A stretch of 64,000 nucleotides of DNA from Variovorax sp. OK212 (GTDB lineage: Bacteria > Pseudomonadota > Gammaproteobacteria > Burkholderiales > Burkholderiaceae_C), in the NCBI RefSeq assembly GCF_900112425.1, contig NZ_FOLP01000002.1, forward strand, positions 310,001-374,000, given 5' to 3'. Of this stretch, positions 16,085 to 24,009 are shown one piece after another. The notes beneath the pieces were generated by a model. The model did not search any database. It had not been told where the DNA came from and was given only the letters and a program-made list of their open reading frames with translations. The position numbers and the translations under genes were made by a program. Position 1 is the stretch's first letter. The number at the start of each line of letters is the position of its first letter.

Positions 16085-16966
16085 TCACCGACTGTCCACA
16101 GGCCACGCACCGTCGCCGAAGCTGCCGCCGGGGCGCAGGGGTGCCGTGGACGGCACGGGACGGAAGGCCAGCACTTCCGGGCCACGCCGCGAGCGCAGGA
16201 TCGCAAGCGCATAGCCCGGCAGGGGCTGGCGCGCGACGATGCGCCGCAGGTCGCAGGCGAAGTCCGCGAAGCGGGCCAGACTGCCGGACTTGCGGTGCAG
16301 GTGCATGAAGTCGAAGCGCCAGCCCTCCTGCTGCCAGCCCGCGTGCTTGCGCACCAGGCGATACAGCCAGCGCTCGATGCCGCCAGTGAGGCGGAAGTAG
16401 TTCGCGTCGATAGTGAGCACCAGGTTGTCGTCCATCACGCCCGCGTAGAACCAGTCGGGCAGGATCAGCTCCACGCCCAGCGGCCGCCCCTGCCCGTCGG
16501 CGCGCTCCTTCCACTCGTTGATCCACGAGAAGCGGTGCAGGCGCCGCGCGTTGGGCTGGCGGATGGAGGTGGCAACACTGGTGGACTGCAGGCGGTCGAG
16601 CGCAGCCTTCAGGCGCTGGTAGTCGCGCAGCGACGTACCGCGACCCACGAAGCGGAGGATCTCGTGCGGCGTCGCGGCCATCAGCCGCGAGCTGCGCAGG
16701 CCTGCGTCGCGGGCCTCGACGATCTGGCTGGCGGCCCAGATCAGGATGTCGGCATCCCAGATCGTCGCGATGCCGTGCTCGGCCGTGCCCTCCACACGTA
16801 CCGCCACCAGCCCCGCGCGGAAGTCGATCGGCACCGTGCGCCGGCTCTTGGCCAGCGAGAAGAACGGATAGGCCATCAGGTCCTGCACGTCGCGCGCGGG
16901 CATCTCGCCCGGCATGGCATGGAACAGTTCGAGCTGCTCGCGCTGCGGATCGCGCCCGACTGCCAT
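16085..16966 (-). CDS. repA: replication initiator protein A
   Basis: About 293 residues from the ATG at 16964-16966; a TTG at 16990 that overlaps the previous stop (TTGA) is an alternative giving eight more residues. The sequence fits the RPA family of plasmid and Tn4371-like initiators (LMAYPFFSLAKSRRTVPIDF, IWDADILIWAASQI, ATPHEILRFVGRGTS). The C-terminal half (RWLYRLVRKHAGWQQEGWRF) has the winged-helix character. It would bind the iterons located directly downstream and allow the excised circle to replicate. Confidence 0.88.
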   Translation of the reverse strand: MAVGRDPQREQLELFHAMPGEMPARDVQDLMAYPFFSLAKSRRTVPIDFRAGLVAVRVEGTAEHGIATIWDADILIWAASQIVEARDAGLRSSRLMAATPHEILRFVGRGTSLRDYQRLKAALDRLQSTSVATSIRQPNARRLHRFSWINEWKERADGQGRPLGVELILPDWFYAGVMDDNLVLTIDANYFRLTGGIERWLYRLVRKHAGWQQEGWRFDFMHLHRKSGSLARFADFACDLRRIVARQPLPGYALAILRSRRGPEVLAFRPVPSTAPLRPGGSFGDGAWPVDSR

Positions 16967-16986
16967 TGGCTGCGGTTTCCATGCGT

Positions 16987-17319
16987 TCAACGCCCGCCGT
17001 CGCGGCGGGCGGCGCGGGATTCCATACGATGTTGCGCGTACTCGGGATCACAGGTCGCCTCAAAGCTGCGCGCATCGGCCCAGGCATCGAGGTCTGCCAT
17101 CGCGTACATCACGCGCCGGCCGAACTTGCGAAACCGCGGGCCGCCCCCGATGACGCGGTGTTTTTCCAGCGTGCGCGGCGACAGCCGCAGCAACGCGGCG
17201 GCCTCGTCGTTGGTGAGGTAGCGCGGCTGCGCTGAGGCGGTCGCGGCGGTTGCGTTGGGCGACGCCGGCTGTGGCGTCGATGAAGGTGCGGCCTGCGGCC
17301 GCAACGAAACGGGTCTCAT
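16987..17319 (-). CDS. AlpA/excisionase-type helix-turn-helix protein
   Basis: A 110-residue protein. After about 30 low-complexity residues it has RYLTNDEAAALLRLSPRTLE with KHRVIGGGPRFRKFGRRVMY, a MerR-like winged helix of the kind in AlpA and excisionases. It is conserved immediately upstream of repA in Tn4371-like elements, overlapping or abutting the repA start, and could regulate repA or excision. ATG at 17317-17319 is the first Met before the domain. Confidence 0.82.
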   Translation of the reverse strand: MRPVSLRPQAAPSSTPQPASPNATAATASAQPRYLTNDEAAALLRLSPRTLEKHRVIGGGPRFRKFGRRVMYAMADLDAWADARSFEATCDPEYAQHRMESRAARRDGGR

Positions 17320-17419
17320 GGAATGGGCCTCCGTCGGTGCTGGTCGCCGACGGGCCAAGCGCCGCCGGATGGAGGCAGTCTCAGGAAAGCCCAGCGTCCT
17401 GAGGACGGACGTTCGAGCG

Positions 17420-18223
17420 TCAGCCCGAACGTCCGTCCCCGGCCGCCTCGGATTGGAGTAAGCGCCAGTAGCCGCCATCCACGAAGGCTTGGCCGCGACG
17501 AGCGAGCCGCCGCACCTGGGCGCGCATTTCGCCCAGATCGTGCCAGCGCTCGGCCACCACAGCAGCGCCGAACAGCGCCTGCGCGATCTCGCGCTGCGTG
17601 GCGCCGGCGGCAAGGCCATCCAGCGTCTGCAGGCTGCGCATGTGCAGCAGCGCGATGCGGTCGGGCCGCCCATGCGCGTGTGCATGGGCACCCGGCAACG
17701 CGACCTCGCGGCCGTCGTAGCCGTCAAAGCGCTCCATCGTGACGGTCGCAGCGCGCCAACGCTCGCGCAGCCGAGCGCCGGCCGCCAGGCCGTAAGCGTA
17801 GGCCATGCCGTGCTCGAGCGCAGGCGAGACCGCCGCGCGCAGCGCGCCCTCCGGGCGGTACGCGGTCAGCAGCAGGCGCTGGCCATCATGCGCGAGTTGC
17901 TTGCGACCCGGCATGCGCCACAGCGCGAAGACCGGCGCATCAGGTGCAGCGGCCGCGTCAGGGTGCAGCTGCGGAAGACCGTCCGGATCGGGCAGCCAAG
18001 CAGGCTGCGCCTGGCGCGCATCGCGCGCGGGGTCTTCGAGCAGGCGCAGGCCCCATCGCGCCGCTTGGCCGGCTTCGTCATCGCTGCCGCCCGCGAGCAG
18101 GCCGTAATTGGCGCGGTAGTCCGGATTGCGCCGCAGGTATTCCCAGGCCAGTGCCGGCCCGTCCAGCATCAGGACGTAGAGATATGCGGCCGACGGATGC
18201 CATTCTTTCGCGCGTGCGCCCAT
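17420..18223 (-). CDS. DUF2285 domain-containing protein
   Basis: A 267-residue protein of unknown function conserved in this element family. The N-terminal 45 residues (EWHPSAAYLYVLMLDGPALA, WEYLRRNPDYRANY) form the short transcriptional-regulator-like domain often found with it; the C-terminal part from about residue 180 is DUF2285 (RIALLHMRSLQTLDGLAAGA, QREIAQALFG), which looks like a DNA-binding helix bundle. The start at 18221-18223 is supported by a strong AGGAGG six bases away. An element regulator is likely. Confidence 0.85.
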   Translation of the reverse strand: MGARAKEWHPSAAYLYVLMLDGPALAWEYLRRNPDYRANYGLLAGGSDDEAGQAARWGLRLLEDPARDARQAQPAWLPDPDGLPQLHPDAAAAPDAPVFALWRMPGRKQLAHDGQRLLLTAYRPEGALRAAVSPALEHGMAYAYGLAAGARLRERWRAATVTMERFDGYDGREVALPGAHAHAHGRPDRIALLHMRSLQTLDGLAAGATQREIAQALFGAAVVAERWHDLGEMRAQVRRLARRGQAFVDGGYWRLLQSEAAGDGRSG

Positions 18224-18451
18224 GACGAAACCTCCTTGCTTGCAGGTGGCGCCACGGGCAGCGGTCCGGCGATGCCACAACGGCTTCGCGGGAAAGGTCC
18301 ATCAATACGGCAGTGTCGTTGCCTCGATGTTAGATGTTGGAGAGGGATGGCAGGCGATGCCGCGTGCGGCCGCCCTTGCGCCGCTGCATCAATGATACGG
18401 GGAGCAGACCTGTAGCGGCCGGCGGCCATGCAGACGCTGGGGCCGCCAGCT

Positions 18452-18799
18452 TCAATCGTTGATCGAGCCGTCGGCCTCGGCGCGGCGCACGTATTCGGAC
18501 AGCGGACGCTGCGGCACGAAATGCGTGTCGCGCAGCACCGGCAGGTTGCGCGGCCCGCGGATGCTCTGCAGGTCGGACAGGCGCACGTGGTCCAGCCGCG
18601 GCGCTCCCATCCCGAGGTCGCACAGGCCGTAGGCCGTGTCCTCGTCGCGCGGATCGAGCTGCACCAGCAGCCAGGTGGCATGCGCATCAGGCGTGAACAG
18701 CTTGACCACCGGCCAGGGATCGGCCTGCGTTCCGCAGGCCGCTGCGTTGGCGTTGTCGAGCAGCTGGCGGCGCTGCTCCTCGGTGACAAGCGCGGTCAC
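18452..18799 (-). CDS. DUF2958 domain-containing protein (copy 1)
   Basis: A 115-residue protein. The conserved core is VVKLFTPDAHATWLLVQLDP, YGLCDLGMG and the LSEY ending. GTG at 18797-18799, behind GGAGAGGG, gives the same length and N-terminus (MTALVTEEQRRQLL) as the second copy at 19372-19719. The family occurs only on mobile elements and plasmids and has no established function. Confidence 0.85.
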   Translation of the reverse strand: MTALVTEEQRRQLLDNANAAACGTQADPWPVVKLFTPDAHATWLLVQLDPRDEDTAYGLCDLGMGAPRLDHVRLSDLQSIRGPRNLPVLRDTHFVPQRPLSEYVRRAEADGSIND

Positions 18800-19017
18800 C
18801 GACACCCTCTCCGGGCGGAACGCGCGCCCGGAAGCGGCGCAACGGCGGCTGGTCGCTGCGTGCGTGCAGCCGTTGCCGGACGGGGTCTGGTCGGAACCAT
18901 CATGTGCTGGATTCAAGGGGCAGCATAAAGCGGGCCAGCGGGATTGCAAGAGGGCCAACCCGCGAAAATGAGCCCTATAGATTGTAGCCCTATAGGTGTC
19001 CATGCGATGTCATCTTG

Positions 19018-19032
19018 GACTTGTCCCAAGTC
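19018..19032. promoter_or_regulatory. palindrome upstream of the XRE regulator
   Basis: A perfect inverted repeat GACTTG-TCC-CAAGTC ends five bases before the likely ATG of the regulator gene. Two copies of AGCCCTATAG at 18971-18980 and 18986-18995 lie just upstream and include TATAG -10-like elements. This is the layout of an autorepressed promoter. Confidence 0.45.
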
Positions 19033-19037
19033 CATTG

Positions 19038-19325
19038 ATGATTCCGAAGAACTCATTTCCAACTGCTCTCCGATCCCTCCGAAAGTCCCGCGGCCTGAGC
19101 CAGGAAGCATTTTCGGACGTATCGAGCCGCACGTACATGAGTTCGCTCGAACGAGGCCTCAAGAACCCGACGCTCAGCAAGGTGGACGAACTGTGCGAGG
19201 TTATGCAGGTGCATCCGCTGACCTTGCTGGCCTTGGCCTATGGGCTCGACGCCAAAGGCGCGGACAAACTGCTCACGCGCGTGCAGCGCGAGCTTGCCGC
19301 CGTGCAGGACGGCCAGGACGCCTGA
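19038..19325 (+). CDS. XRE-family helix-turn-helix regulator
   Basis: A 95-residue protein with a Cro/CI-type HTH at about residues 7-62 (ALRSLRKSRGLSQEAFSDVS, SRTYMSSLERGLKNPTLSKV). It is the only plus-strand gene in the core region and lies between the two DUF2958 genes. ATG at 19038 was chosen because the domain starts right after it; GTG at 18996 or ATG at 19002 would include the palindrome in the coding region. No good Shine-Dalgarno is seen. It probably controls its own promoter and perhaps transfer genes. Confidence 0.82.
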   Translation: MIPKNSFPTALRSLRKSRGLSQEAFSDVSSRTYMSSLERGLKNPTLSKVDELCEVMQVHPLTLLALAYGLDAKGADKLLTRVQRELAAVQDGQDA

Positions 19326-19371
19326 TCCAAGCCAAGGCGGGCACCGCCAACGGCGGCGCCCGCAGCGCCTG

Positions 19372-19719
19372 CTAAGTCACGATCCGCCCAGCCAAGCGCG
19401 CTTCGCGCGCGTAGGCACTCAGCCGCTTGTCGGCACGGAAGTACAGGTCGCGCTCGACCGGCAGCCCCAGCCGGCCACGCACCGCCGCCAGCTCGGCCAA
19501 GCTCAGCCGGCCCAGCTCCGGGCAGCCCAGGCCCAAGTCGCACAGGCCGAACGCATGGTCTGGCTCGTCGGGGTCGATCTCGGTCAAGAGCCAGGTGGCG
19601 CCGGCATCCGGCGTGAACAACTTGATCACCGGAGCCGGGTCGAAGCCCTCCTCTTCGAGGGATTGCCGGCCGTTGGCCAGCAGCACGGTGCGTTGGTCGT
19701 CGGTGATTAGTGCGGTCAT
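19372..19719 (-). CDS. DUF2958 domain-containing protein (copy 2)
   Basis: A 115-residue protein clearly paralogous to the one at 18452-18799 (shared APVIKLFTPDAGATWLLTEI, GLCDLGLGCPEL). The start is supported by AAGGAG. The two copies flank the XRE gene, so this is a duplicated family within one element. Function is unknown. Confidence 0.87.
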   Translation of the reverse strand: MTALITDDQRTVLLANGRQSLEEEGFDPAPVIKLFTPDAGATWLLTEIDPDEPDHAFGLCDLGLGCPELGRLSLAELAAVRGRLGLPVERDLYFRADKRLSAYAREARLAGRIVT

Positions 19720-20331
19720 GGTCTTCTCCTTGGAAGGAATGCCGGGCGGGATTGCCCGGGACCGCGGAGAAGCACGGCGCAGCGCAGCCGTCAGGGTTCA
19801 GCAGACGGCCGCAGGCCGCCAGCGTGCGCAGCACGCGCAGACCTTGACGGCGAGACCGGCGTGATACGGTGGGCGGACCTGCAAGCCAGCCCTATCGCGG
19901 CCCCCGCCCCGCCCTGGCGTTTCTCGCGCGCAGCGCGAGCGCGTCAGCGATGGAAGCCGAAGGGGCGAGACGCCCGCAGCGCAGCGAGGTCGACTCGATG
20001 CGCAGCACGATAGCGCGACCCGGCCCCGCCGGGGGACGCCCGGCTTTGCGGTTCCGCACAGAAGCTCGAAGGCTCGAAGCCACATCCGTTGAAAGACACG
20101 AAGGCTCGAATTCGCCTTCTCACGAAGTCACGCACGCACAAAGACAGCTTTGCGCCTCGCATCGCATGCGCAGAACCACAAATGAACGAAGGCGGCTTCC
20201 CGCACAACATCGAAGCCACGAAGCCGCTTTTACGGAAAGCCGCCGAGACGATGGCGTCGCGGCTGAAGGCCCTGCGCTGGCAGACATGCCAACGCCCCGC
20301 CAGTGGGCGGGGCGCCGGGGGTGGACGCCGG
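19720..20331. repeat. 612-bp gene-free stretch with an element-specific leader repeat
   Basis: No gene is supported. The part 19743-19871 is repeated at 25806-25931: both contain the inverted repeat CGGGCGGxATTGCCCG, the string AGCACGGCGCAGCGCA about a dozen bases further, and a promoter-like block TTGACGGCGAGA then GTGATACGGTG pointing rightwards. Downstream is purine/GC-rich sequence with short repeats such as CGCAGCGCAGCGAG (near 19975). A GC hairpin terminator for the DUF736 gene lies at 20293-20314. Confidence 0.5.
20293..20314 (-). terminator. hairpin downstream of the DUF736 gene
   Basis: A perfect 9-bp GC stem (CGCCCCGCC/GGCGGGGCG) with loop AGTG lies 18 bases after the DUF736 stop. 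On the minus strand only a weak T-rich run follows, so it may be an inefficient or Rho-assisted terminator. Confidence 0.5.
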
Positions 20332-20637
20332 TCAGTCGCCCTTGCTGCGCGACCAGATCAGGTTGTGCGTACCGTCCTCGGCCTCGACCAGGCGGGCGTA
20401 GATGGTCGCCGGAAACGACGGGTCATCGAGCGTCACCGACAGGTAGGGCCGGTCCGCCTTGCTGATCTTCTTCCACGCCGCGCCGATCTCGAAGTTGCCG
20501 GCGACGATGCGGTAGTCGGGAGCGTGCTCGCTCTCCTTGTCGTTCGGGACCAGCTTGACCTTGACGTTGAGCGTCAGGGTGCGGACGGTGCCGGTGAAGC
20601 CGTTGTTCTGTGCGGTGAAGGTGCCGATGTTGGCCAT
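20332..20637 (-). CDS. DUF736 domain-containing protein
   Basis: A 101-residue protein beginning MANIGTFTAQNNGFTGTVRT and containing DYRIVAGNFEIGAAWKKIS, the full DUF736 domain. The start has AAGGAG upstream. The family is abundant on integrative elements and large plasmids, usually near ParB or DUF932 genes as here. It may bind DNA or act early after entry, but no function is established. Confidence 0.9.
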   Translation of the reverse strand: MANIGTFTAQNNGFTGTVRTLTLNVKVKLVPNDKESEHAPDYRIVAGNFEIGAAWKKISKADRPYLSVTLDDPSFPATIYARLVEAEDGTHNLIWSRSKGD

Positions 20638-21220
20638 GATGAAACTCCTTACGGTGGTTGACTGGTCGCGCCCATCGCGGCCTTGTCGGTGATCCGAAGG
20701 GCGAGGCACGGGCGGGCTGCACCCCGCAGTGCAGCGCAGCGGAGCGAAGGGGCCGCAACAGCGTGGAGGACCGGGAGTGCCCGAAGAAATTTGTCCCGCG
20801 AGGAAGCCGCCGAACGCAGTGACAAAGGCGGGGAAATTTGTTCGGGCCGGACGGTTGCTGCCATGAAGCCCGAGGCGCAGCCGGTGCATCGCCAGGATTC
20901 ACGACAAGCCAAGGCCGCCCTGGGCGCGACTGCCACCGCAAGGGGTCATGGCCGACGCACCGCCCCCACGAACACCACCGGCACCGCCTGGACCCTGTCG
21001 CCGTCAAGGTCGGCCCCGTCGACGCGAGCGAGCCGCTCCCGAGCATCGGCGCCGGCAGATTCGGCGGGGGGTGGAAAGGCAAGGCGGACCGGCCCGGCGC
21101 GAGAACCACGCCTCGGCATCATCGAACGCCGCAGGTGTTGGGACGGGGATTGCCGCACCCCTCTCTGGGCGCGCAGCGCACTGCACGCAACGCACCGCGA
21201 CCTACGCCAGCCGGCAGGGG
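20638..21220. promoter_or_regulatory. 583-bp intergenic region with paired AAATTT repeats
   Basis: No gene is supported. Two related segments, CCGAAGAAATTTGTCCCGCG at 20781-20800 and GCGGGGAAATTTGTTCGGG at 20828-20846, form both a direct repeat of GAAATTTGT and an imperfect inverted repeat about 47 bp apart. They stand out in GC-rich DNA and are good candidates for regulator sites upstream of the DUF736 gene. The remainder shows nothing clear. Confidence 0.4.
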
Positions 21221-21670
21221 TCATGGGCTCAGTTCACGCATCGCGGTGACCTTGGCCGTGATGCGCGACTCGATGTTCTGGCGCGAAGTCGCCACGAGCG
21301 TGACGACGGCTTCGCAGACAACTTCATGCGCATCCTGCGCATGCACGCGAAAGGTGACGCTGCGGTCGCCCAGGCGTTCGACCCATCCGCGCAGCCGCAA
21401 CGGTGAGCCCGGAGGGATCGGCCCCAGGTGGTCGATGCGGATGGAACGACCGACTACCACTTCCAGATCGACGTCCGTCAGCCGCTGCACCTCGCGGATG
21501 CACACGGACTCGATGACCGCGACCAGGTAGCCGGTGGCCAGACATTCGATCAGTTGCTCTGCGTAGTCCCTGCCGTGAGGCAGGCGCGAGAAAAGAGACC
21601 GTGCCGTCTGGTCGGCCGGGACGATATAGGACTCTTCGAAGAAGATCCCACTGACAGCTTGATGGTTCAT
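21221..21670 (-). CDS. FlK-like thioesterase family protein
   Basis: A 149-residue hot-dog-fold thioesterase. The three catalytic residues known from fluoroacetyl-CoA thioesterase FlK can be matched by position: Thr in LATGYLVAV, Glu in AVIESVC and His in IDHLGPIPPG. The rest (RSLFSRLPHGRDYAEQLIEC, SPLRLRGWVERLGDRSVTFR) fits the family. There is no strong Shine-Dalgarno; ATG at 21668-21670 is the first sensible start. It sits between DUF736 and ParB with terminators on the ParB side, so it looks like cargo inserted in the core. The acyl-CoA substrate is unknown. Confidence 0.75.
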   Translation of the reverse strand: MNHQAVSGIFFEESYIVPADQTARSLFSRLPHGRDYAEQLIECLATGYLVAVIESVCIREVQRLTDVDLEVVVGRSIRIDHLGPIPPGSPLRLRGWVERLGDRSVTFRVHAQDAHEVVCEAVVTLVATSRQNIESRITAKVTAMRELSP

Positions 21671-21778
21671 GAGCGCGGTGACCGTGAGAGTGGCGAGTGC
21701 CCCATGGATGCTCGTTCGCGCGGGCGCAGTTGCACACTCGCTCCGGCGTGCCCTGGCGAACTGCGGCGGGTCTGGATG

Positions 21779-21849
21779 TGAAAACGCGCGCGGCACACCT
21801 GCCGCGCGCGTCGCGCTGTCGGAAAAAGCCCCGGCCCGCAGGCCGGGGC
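21779..21849 (-). terminator. two tandem Rho-independent terminators after parB
   Basis: Immediately after the ParB stop, a 9-bp stem GCCCCGGCC/GGCCGGGGC with loop CGCA (21828-21849) is followed on the minus strand by TTTTT. A second perfect 10-bp stem CGCGCGCGGC/GCCGCGCGCG (21785-21810) is followed by TTTT. Together they should stop transcription from parB before the thioesterase gene. Confidence 0.8.
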
Positions 21850-21857
21850 ATGCCGTG

Positions 21858-23918
21858 TCAGACGGCCTCGGCCAATGCCTGCGCCTCTTCGGCACTCTCT
21901 TCATCGGCCACATCCGCAGGCTCTTGTGCTTCGTCCTGCGTTGCAGCGGCTTCCGTCACGGCCTCTGACGCACGGAACATCGCAGGCAGCCAGCCGCTGC
22001 CTGCGGCCAGGCGCTCGGCCTCGGCGGCGATCTGCGCCTTCTTGAGCTTGGCGAGCCGGTGCACTTCGCCAGGGGCGAACACCTGCACCGCTTCCAGCGC
22101 CTTGGCCTTGGACACGTGCTCGAAGTAGCCCGCAGCGGTCGGCGTCCACCACTGGCCCATGTCCAGACCCACTGCTTGCGCCAGCAGCGCGGCGGGCCGG
22201 TCGCCTTCGCGCGACGTGATCGCGCTGACGGTGAAACCCACGCACACCGCCAGCAGAGACAGCAGTTCGGATTGCGGCATCGCCAGCAACTCGGCGAACA
22301 GCGCCTCCGAGTCCTCGGGCAGGCGCTGGCCCCAGGCCTCCCGCACCTTGCGCATGCCCACGGCGGCCGGAGCCTCGGCCACGTCCGGCGCGTGCTGCTC
22401 CAGCCGGTCCTGCGGGTCGGCACTGATGTTCAGCGGCGAGCCGTGGTAACCGTCCAGCACGATGCGCTGCGCGAGCCGGTGCACCACGGCCACCAGCGCG
22501 ACGTGCGGATGGCGTGCCACCTCGGCCTGCAAGGCGGCGGTGCGGTGCGCCGACAGGCGGCGTGCCAGCTTCTCGGAGATCGTCAGCGCGGGCGGCTCGT
22601 CTTCGCGCCGCTCCTGCGCGTCCACATCGCGTGCGTCGTCCTCGGCCTGCGGGGCCTCCGCGCCGCGCTGCTGCGCGCGCAATGCCTTGGCCTCGTCCTC
22701 ACGCAGCAGGCCGCGATGCACCACCACCGCACCTTCGGAATCGAGCGACACTACGGCCCCGGCCATCGGCACCACGCCCACGGGATAGACCAGCAGCTTG
22801 CGCTCGATGGCGTCCAGGTCGTTGCCGATCACATCCATCGCGTCCTGCAGGGCCTGCGCCTCGTCGTCGCTGATGGCCTCGTTATCGTCGTCCAGCCGCT
22901 CCTGCAGCTTGGCCTGCTCGGCTTCGAGCTTGGCGATGCGCTTGGCCTCGGCCTTGCCCGGTTCGCGGCGCGCCGCTCGCACGCGCTGGAAGCGGTGCAG
23001 GTCGGCGTAGGTGGCGCGCGGGGCCACGTCCACCCAGCCCCAGCCCTCGGCGCGCACCTCGTCGGCCACCGCCGCGAGCTTGTCGCGGGCCAGCGTGTCC
23101 AGCAGCGCAGCATCGGCAAGGAAAACCCCGCTGTGCTCGTCGGCGAACAGGTCGCGGCGCACGCCGCCGCCTGCCTGCGCGTAGGCATCCAGCCCGACGA
23201 AGCGCGCCACCGGGTCACCGCCCGCATCGATTTCCTCGCGGGTCAGGTGATCGCGCAGCGCATGGGGGCTGCGCTGCCACTGCGGCGAGTCGTAGAACGC
23301 GGCTTCCTGCGCCGCGTGATCGTCGGTGATGGAGAGCGCCATCAACTGCTCAAGCGTCACCGCATCGGCCCGATAGTCCGCCAGCAACCGGCGCGAGACG
23401 TTGGCGAGCTTGAGGCGGCGCTGCACCACCAGCGGGGTAACGCCGAAGTCGGCCGCGATGTCTTCGATGGGACGGCCTTCCTTGACCAGCGCGGCGAACG
23501 CCTCGAACTGGTCGGCCGGGTGCATCTGCTCGCGCAGCAGGTTCTCGGCAAGGCTGACGGTGCGGGCCGACGCGTCAGCCACCAGCAGGCACGGTACTTC
23601 GTGATCGGCAGCGATGCGCTTCCTCTTCGCCAACAGCTTCAAGGCGGTCAAGCGGCGGTCGCCGGCCACCACTTCGTAGTGCTCGCCGTCAGGCGCGACG
23701 ATGACGATGAGGTTTTGCAGCAGGCCCAGGCGGGAAATGCTCGCGGCCAGTTCCGGGATGGATAGGCGCGGGGTCGTGCGCGCGTTGCGCTTGGAGCGGC
23801 GCGGCAGCAGCCGCGAGAGCGGGACCAAGATCAGGTTCCGGGTCGGGTCGGCCACTTCGAGCGCGACGGCGACGGCGCCAGCGATGGCAGTGGTTTCGTG
23901 AAGGGTAGCGGTATTCAT
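21858..23918 (-). CDS. parB: ParB/RepB/Spo0J-like partition protein
   Basis: A 686-residue protein, much longer than chromosomal ParB (about 290). The ParB nuclease-like N-domain is at about residues 30-135 with VVAGDRRLTALKLLAKRKRI and SLAENLLREQMHPADQFEAF, followed by an HTH segment (IEDIAADFGVTPLVVQRRLK). A coiled-coil-like region rich in Lys/Glu/Asp follows (KAEAKRIAKLEAEQAKLQER), then a long C-terminal domain typical of element-encoded ParB. Start at 23916-23918 has AGGAG. It would bind element DNA; the partner ATPase is encoded 6 kb away. Confidence 0.9.
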   Translation of the reverse strand: MNTATLHETTAIAGAVAVALEVADPTRNLILVPLSRLLPRRSKRNARTTPRLSIPELAASISRLGLLQNLIVIVAPDGEHYEVVAGDRRLTALKLLAKRKRIAADHEVPCLLVADASARTVSLAENLLREQMHPADQFEAFAALVKEGRPIEDIAADFGVTPLVVQRRLKLANVSRRLLADYRADAVTLEQLMALSITDDHAAQEAAFYDSPQWQRSPHALRDHLTREEIDAGGDPVARFVGLDAYAQAGGGVRRDLFADEHSGVFLADAALLDTLARDKLAAVADEVRAEGWGWVDVAPRATYADLHRFQRVRAARREPGKAEAKRIAKLEAEQAKLQERLDDDNEAISDDEAQALQDAMDVIGNDLDAIERKLLVYPVGVVPMAGAVVSLDSEGAVVVHRGLLREDEAKALRAQQRGAEAPQAEDDARDVDAQERREDEPPALTISEKLARRLSAHRTAALQAEVARHPHVALVAVVHRLAQRIVLDGYHGSPLNISADPQDRLEQHAPDVAEAPAAVGMRKVREAWGQRLPEDSEALFAELLAMPQSELLSLLAVCVGFTVSAITSREGDRPAALLAQAVGLDMGQWWTPTAAGYFEHVSKAKALEAVQVFAPGEVHRLAKLKKAQIAAEAERLAAGSGWLPAMFRASEAVTEAAATQDEAQEPADVADEESAEEAQALAEAV

Positions 23919-24009
23919 GATGAAACTCCTATCAAGTGAGGAAACGGACAAGCCAACGGGAGGAAGAAACGGAAGGGCCGTGTTGGCATGAAACCCCTCC
24001 GCGTGGGGT

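Noticed and set aside
22059-23765. 568-codon open frame on the plus strand inside parB
   Set aside because: It is the antisense shadow of the GC-rich parB gene: low-complexity composition (His/Arg/Gln rich), no ribosome-binding site and no family resemblance.
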